In this document: positions 61,196 through 64,000 of the stretch, piece after piece
Layout of the letters: each line of letters opens with the position of its first letter
Position numbering within the stretch: position 1 is the first letter of the stretch
Assembly (NCBI GenBank): GCA_963828385.1
Contig: CAWHEF010000002.1
Location: 1,798,001-1,862,000 of the forward strand
Source: Bog-756 sp963828385
GTDB lineage: Bacteria; Actinomycetota; Acidimicrobiia; Acidimicrobiales; RAAP-2
Reading direction: 5' to 3'
DNA length: 64,000 bases
Translations under genes and position numbers: made by a program
The notes under the pieces: generated by a model
Told to the model about the DNA's origin: nothing
Seen by the model: the letters and a program-made list of their open reading frames with translations, nothing else
The model's database searches: none

Positions 61196-62860
61196 TCAGC
61201 GGTGGGCCTGGCGTAGGAGACGTTTCAACACCTTGCCGTTCAGGTCACGGGGGAGCTCGTCGGTGAGCTCCCACACCCGAGGCACCTTGTAGGAGGCGAG
61301 TCTCGACCTGACGAAGGCGGCCAGATCCTCGGTGGTGGTACCGGAGGTCGCCGGGGCGGGAGTGGCCGGGGAGGCAGTCGCCGGGGCGGGAGTGGCTGGT
61401 CCCCGGAGCTGGACCACCGCCTTCAGATGCTCGCCGTCCCGTTCGTCGGGGATCCCGAAGACGGCGCAGTCGGCCACGTCCGGGTGCTCGAAGAGAACCT
61501 CTTCGATCTCCCGCGGGGCGATGTTGACCCCACCCCACAGGACCATGTCCGACGCCCGGTCGGTGATGGTCAGGTAGCCCTCGTCGTCGAGATGACCGAT
61601 GTCCCCGACCGTGAAGGCGTCGTCCCGCCACGCCTTGGCCGTCGCCGCCTCGTCGTTGCGGTACGTGAAGCGCCGGCCTCCCGGAGGGCGGATGTAGACG
61701 GCACCGTCCTGCCCGGGCGGGAGGGGTGCACCGTCCTCGTCGAGGATGCGGATCTCGACACCGGGCCACGGTCGTCCGACGCTGCCGGGATGGGCCCGCC
61801 ACTCATCGGGTCCGATCTTCGTCGCGCCTCCTTCGCTCGCACCGTAGAGCTCGTGGAAGGCCGTGCCGGGGAATGCGGCCATGATCTTCTCCTTCACCGC
61901 CACCGGGCACGGCGCCGCTCCATGGACGACGAGGGTGAAGTTGCTCAGATCCAGGTCTTCCCGGGCGTCGTCGGGGAGCTCGAGGATCCTGATGAAGTGG
62001 GCGGGCACCATGAACGAGCGCGTGCCCCGGTGCCCGGCGATCGCCTCGAGGAAGGAGCGGGCCTCGAACCGCTCGGTCACGACCGTGGTCGCTCCCACGT
62101 AGAGGGCGGTCAGCGCCCATCCGGCGTGGGACGCGTGGTAGGCGGGACCGCTCATCACGTATACGTCGTCCGACGTCCAGCTCCACAGAGCCGCCTGGGC
62201 GGCCATACCCGCCTGGCGCCCGGCCAGATCTCCCATGGCGCCGTGGACGACCCCTTTCGGACGGGCGGTCGTCCCCGACGTGTAGAACATCAGCTCCGGC
62301 CCCGGTCCGCTGTCGGCCCCCTCCAATGGTTCGGCCCGGATCAGCTCCGATTCGTAGTCGGCGGCGTTCTCGGCCCGGACGTCGCCGGCGTCGCCACCTT
62401 CGACGATCAGCATTCCGGCGTCGATGCCGGACCGGGACAGTGCCTCACGAGTCGCCGCCTCCATCGTGGCGTGCGTGACCACGGCGGCCACCTCCGCGTC
62501 GCTCAGGATGTATGCCAGCTCCGCCGCCTGGAGGTGGTAGTTGAGGGGGAGGTAGGGAGCATCGAGCATCGCCGCCGCCGTCGCAACCTCGAACGGCTCG
62601 ATGGAGTTGGGTAGGACGGTCGCCACCGGGCGGCCCTTCCCCACTCCGCATCGGGCCAGCACCGCTGCCAGGCGGGCAGCCCGTTCGTCGAGGTCTTCGT
62701 ACGTCCGGACGCCGTCACCGCAGATGAGCGCCGGATGGCTCGGCTGGAGCCGAGCGTGAGCGGTGACACCCCGGTCGGCTCCGGTGGTCGCCGTGGTCCC
62801 CGCGCCCCCCGGCTCACCCGGCTCCCTCGTGGATCCGCGCACTGCTGTCTGTTCCCCCAT
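61196..62860 (-). CDS. AMP-dependent acyl-CoA synthetase
   Basis: Ligase of 554 residues. P-loop FYTSGTTARPKGVVHG, YGASEGGATK, FTVGDIGHLDDEGYLTITDR, and C-terminal LPRDLNGKVLKR with catalytic Lys. It probably activates the acid oxidised by the adjacent double dehydrogenase. A 19-residue Pro/Ala/Thr insert (near residue 493) interrupts the C-terminal domain and is encoded by a 30-bp direct repeat whose 20-bp cores lie at 61348-61367 and 61378-61397. An N-terminal Gly/Thr leader of about 25 residues is extra. Confidence 0.9.
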   Translation of the reverse strand: MGEQTAVRGSTREPGEPGGAGTTATTGADRGVTAHARLQPSHPALICGDGVRTYEDLDERAARLAAVLARCGVGKGRPVATVLPNSIEPFEVATAAAMLDAPYLPLNYHLQAAELAYILSDAEVAAVVTHATMEAATREALSRSGIDAGMLIVEGGDAGDVRAENAADYESELIRAEPLEGADSGPGPELMFYTSGTTARPKGVVHGAMGDLAGRQAGMAAQAALWSWTSDDVYVMSGPAYHASHAGWALTALYVGATTVVTERFEARSFLEAIAGHRGTRSFMVPAHFIRILELPDDAREDLDLSNFTLVVHGAAPCPVAVKEKIMAAFPGTAFHELYGASEGGATKIGPDEWRAHPGSVGRPWPGVEIRILDEDGAPLPPGQDGAVYIRPPGGRRFTYRNDEAATAKAWRDDAFTVGDIGHLDDEGYLTITDRASDMVLWGGVNIAPREIEEVLFEHPDVADCAVFGIPDERDGEHLKAVVQLRGPATPAPATASPATPAPATSGTTTEDLAAFVRSRLASYKVPRVWELTDELPRDLNGKVLKRLLRQAHR

Positions 62861-63027
62861 TTCTCCGTGACGCTATCGTCTCGTCACCGGCGACGCCCGT
62901 TACCGTGGCTGGGGCCGATGGCGCCCGATTGAATCGCTGGTGACGTCCACGGCGAGGAGCCCCGACGACGCTCGGTATGGTGCCACAAGAGCATCAGGGC
63001 ATCCGGTGGAAGGTCGGGGAGGACCAC

Positions 63028-63582
63028 ATGCGCGAACGAACTCGGACAGTCGAGCGGGACATCGAGGCTGAGCCATCCGCTGTCTGGGCCTACCGGCTGG
63101 ACTTCATGAACCTGAGTGCCTACAACCCGAACGTGCACGGGCTCGAGCGGGTGGCGGAAGCCGGGCCCGACGGGACAGGGGCGACCTACTGCTTCGCCCT
63201 CGACAGTCCGACCGGTCCTCACCGCGTCGAGCTCGCCGTGACCCGCATCGTCCCCGACCACCTCGTCGCCATCGAGATGGGCGGCGTACTTCCGGCGCGG
63301 GAGGAGCTGACCATCACCCGGACGGACGGCGATGGCGCCCCGACGGACGCCGACGGCGGCGCAACCGGGGGCGCTGGCACCCCGACCGGGGGCGCTGGCC
63401 GCCCCGACGATGGGCAGCCGCGATCAGGCCCTCCGACATCGAGGGTCGCGATCGAGCTCACGCTCCTCATACCCGACCACTTTCCCGAATCATCGGACGA
63501 CGCATTGGTCGACTCGGGCACCGAGCAGGTGCGGGCCGAGCTGGATGCAATGGCGGCACGACTGGAGACACACCATGACTGA
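63028..63582 (+). CDS. SRPBCC (START-like) family protein
   Basis: Lipid-binding START/Bet v1-type fold, 184 residues from the ATG at 63028, which has GGGGAGG about five bases upstream and is preferred over one 17 codons earlier. Starts RTRTVERDIEAEPSAVWAY, with the usual first strand and helix, then GLERVAEAG, and an amphipathic last helix DALVDSGTEQVRAELDAMA. A Gly/Thr/Asp-rich insert (around residues 92-125) splits the sheet. It may bind a hydrophobic substrate or cofactor; function unknown. Its end overlaps the next gene. Confidence 0.8.
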   Translation: MRERTRTVERDIEAEPSAVWAYRLDFMNLSAYNPNVHGLERVAEAGPDGTGATYCFALDSPTGPHRVELAVTRIVPDHLVAIEMGGVLPAREELTITRTDGDGAPTDADGGATGGAGTPTGGAGRPDDGQPRSGPPTSRVAIELTLLIPDHFPESSDDALVDSGTEQVRAELDAMAARLETHHD

Positions 63583-64000
63583 GACGGCGACCAGAGACCC
63601 GGCGGGCACCGGCGGCAGCGGATCGGCCCACCCTCTCGACCCCCTGACCGCCTCCGAGATCCGGTCGGCGGTGGCCATCGTGCGAGCCGACAGCCGTCTC
63701 GACGAACGGGCGCGGTTCGCCTCGGTCGCTCTCGAACCCCCGCCCAAGAAGGCCCTCGCGTCATTTCGACCCGGAGATCCCTTCGACCGGAGAGTCCGTC
63801 TGGTCATCGTCCCAGGGCCCGGCGCCGGGCTCGTCGAAGCGGTCGTCGAACCCGAAACGGGCCGCATCGCGAGCTGGGACGAACGTCCCGGCATGCGTCC
63901 GGTCGTCATGTTCGAAGACTGCATGCGAGCGATGAACGCCCTGCGGGAGGACCCGACCTGGCAGGAGGCGATTCGCCGCAGGGGGATCGAAGACATCGGG
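63575..64000 (+). CDS. Copper amine oxidase (primary-amine oxidase), 5' part
   Basis: The reading frame from ATG 63575 runs without a stop to the window end (142 codons). It begins MTETATRDPAGTGG, then HPLDPLTASEIRSAVAIVRAD, which is the N-terminal domain signature of primary-amine oxidases, followed by FASVALEPPPKKALASF, VEAVVEPETGRIASW, and DPTWQEAIRRRGI. The catalytic quinone Tyr and copper His lie beyond the window. It overlaps the SRPBCC stop by eight bases (ATGACTGA). Confidence 0.82.
   Translation, partial: MTETATRDPAGTGGSGSAHPLDPLTASEIRSAVAIVRADSRLDERARFASVALEPPPKKALASFRPGDPFDRRVRLVIVPGPGAGLVEAVVEPETGRIASWDERPGMRPVVMFEDCMRAMNALREDPTWQEAIRRRGIEDIG

Overview
High-GC chromosomal DNA with short intergenic gaps, many GTG starts, and repeated 4-base ATGA/GTGA overlaps between neighbouring genes. 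The gene content points to a free-living actinobacterium: type I pantothenate kinase, VapBC, three soluble P450s, many acyl-CoA dehydrogenases, SCP-x type thiolases and DUF35 proteins. A lineage such as Acidimicrobiia is plausible, but that is inference. I see no rRNA, tRNA or CRISPR array and only one mobile element, a decayed IS110-family copy.

Layout. 0-6 kb: coaA, a vapBC pair, an aldo/keto reductase, then a forward run of a phosphoribosyltransferase-hydrolase fusion, a Gfo/Idh/MocA oxidoreductase and a VOC protein. 6-16.7 kb: a coupled reverse operon (amidohydrolase, SDR, P450) divergent from a forward operon (aldehyde dehydrogenase, D-aminoacylase-like amidohydrolase, SDR, 2-hydroxyacid dehydrogenase), then a second P450 divergent from a TetR regulator. 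16.8-31 kb: thiolase, PIG-L deacetylase, enoyl-CoA hydratases, CaiB transferase, SDR, broken acyl-CoA dehydrogenase, TetR, and an operon of KstD-like flavoprotein, serine-less hydrolase and Rieske oxygenase, followed by a truncated SnoaL-like gene and the IS110 remnant. 31-41.6 kb: membrane protein, orphan E1 alpha/beta with a 78-residue lipoyl protein, a broken AMP-dependent ligase, then a coupled cluster of enoyl-CoA hydratase, CoA ligase, HMG-CoA-synthase-like/DUF35 fusion and SCP-x thiolase, and a small ferredoxin. 41.8-50.6 kb: amidohydrolase, secreted PQQ-type propeller, ParB-like protein, P450 plus paired acyl-CoA dehydrogenases, FGGY kinase. 50.7-64 kb: zinc alcohol dehydrogenase, GMC flavoprotein with its gluconate-dehydrogenase-subunit-3 partner, DUF35 plus Ltp2-like protein, acyl-CoA dehydrogenases (including a fused double one), CoA ligase, SRPBCC protein and the start of a copper amine oxidase.

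Read together, the genes look like oxidation of alicyclic, steroid-like or branched lipid substrates: oxygenases and dehydrogenases open the substrate, ligases or CoA transferases activate it, and dehydrogenase, hydratase, and thiolase or aldolase steps shorten it. The actual substrate is not visible in the sequence.

Six genes carry seven single-base frameshifts whose two frames join into one normal protein. This clustering, at least twice in G/C runs, suggests sequence error more than decay, but I cannot settle it from here. Short tandem repeats (12-17 bp) repeatedly sit on or beside stop codons.
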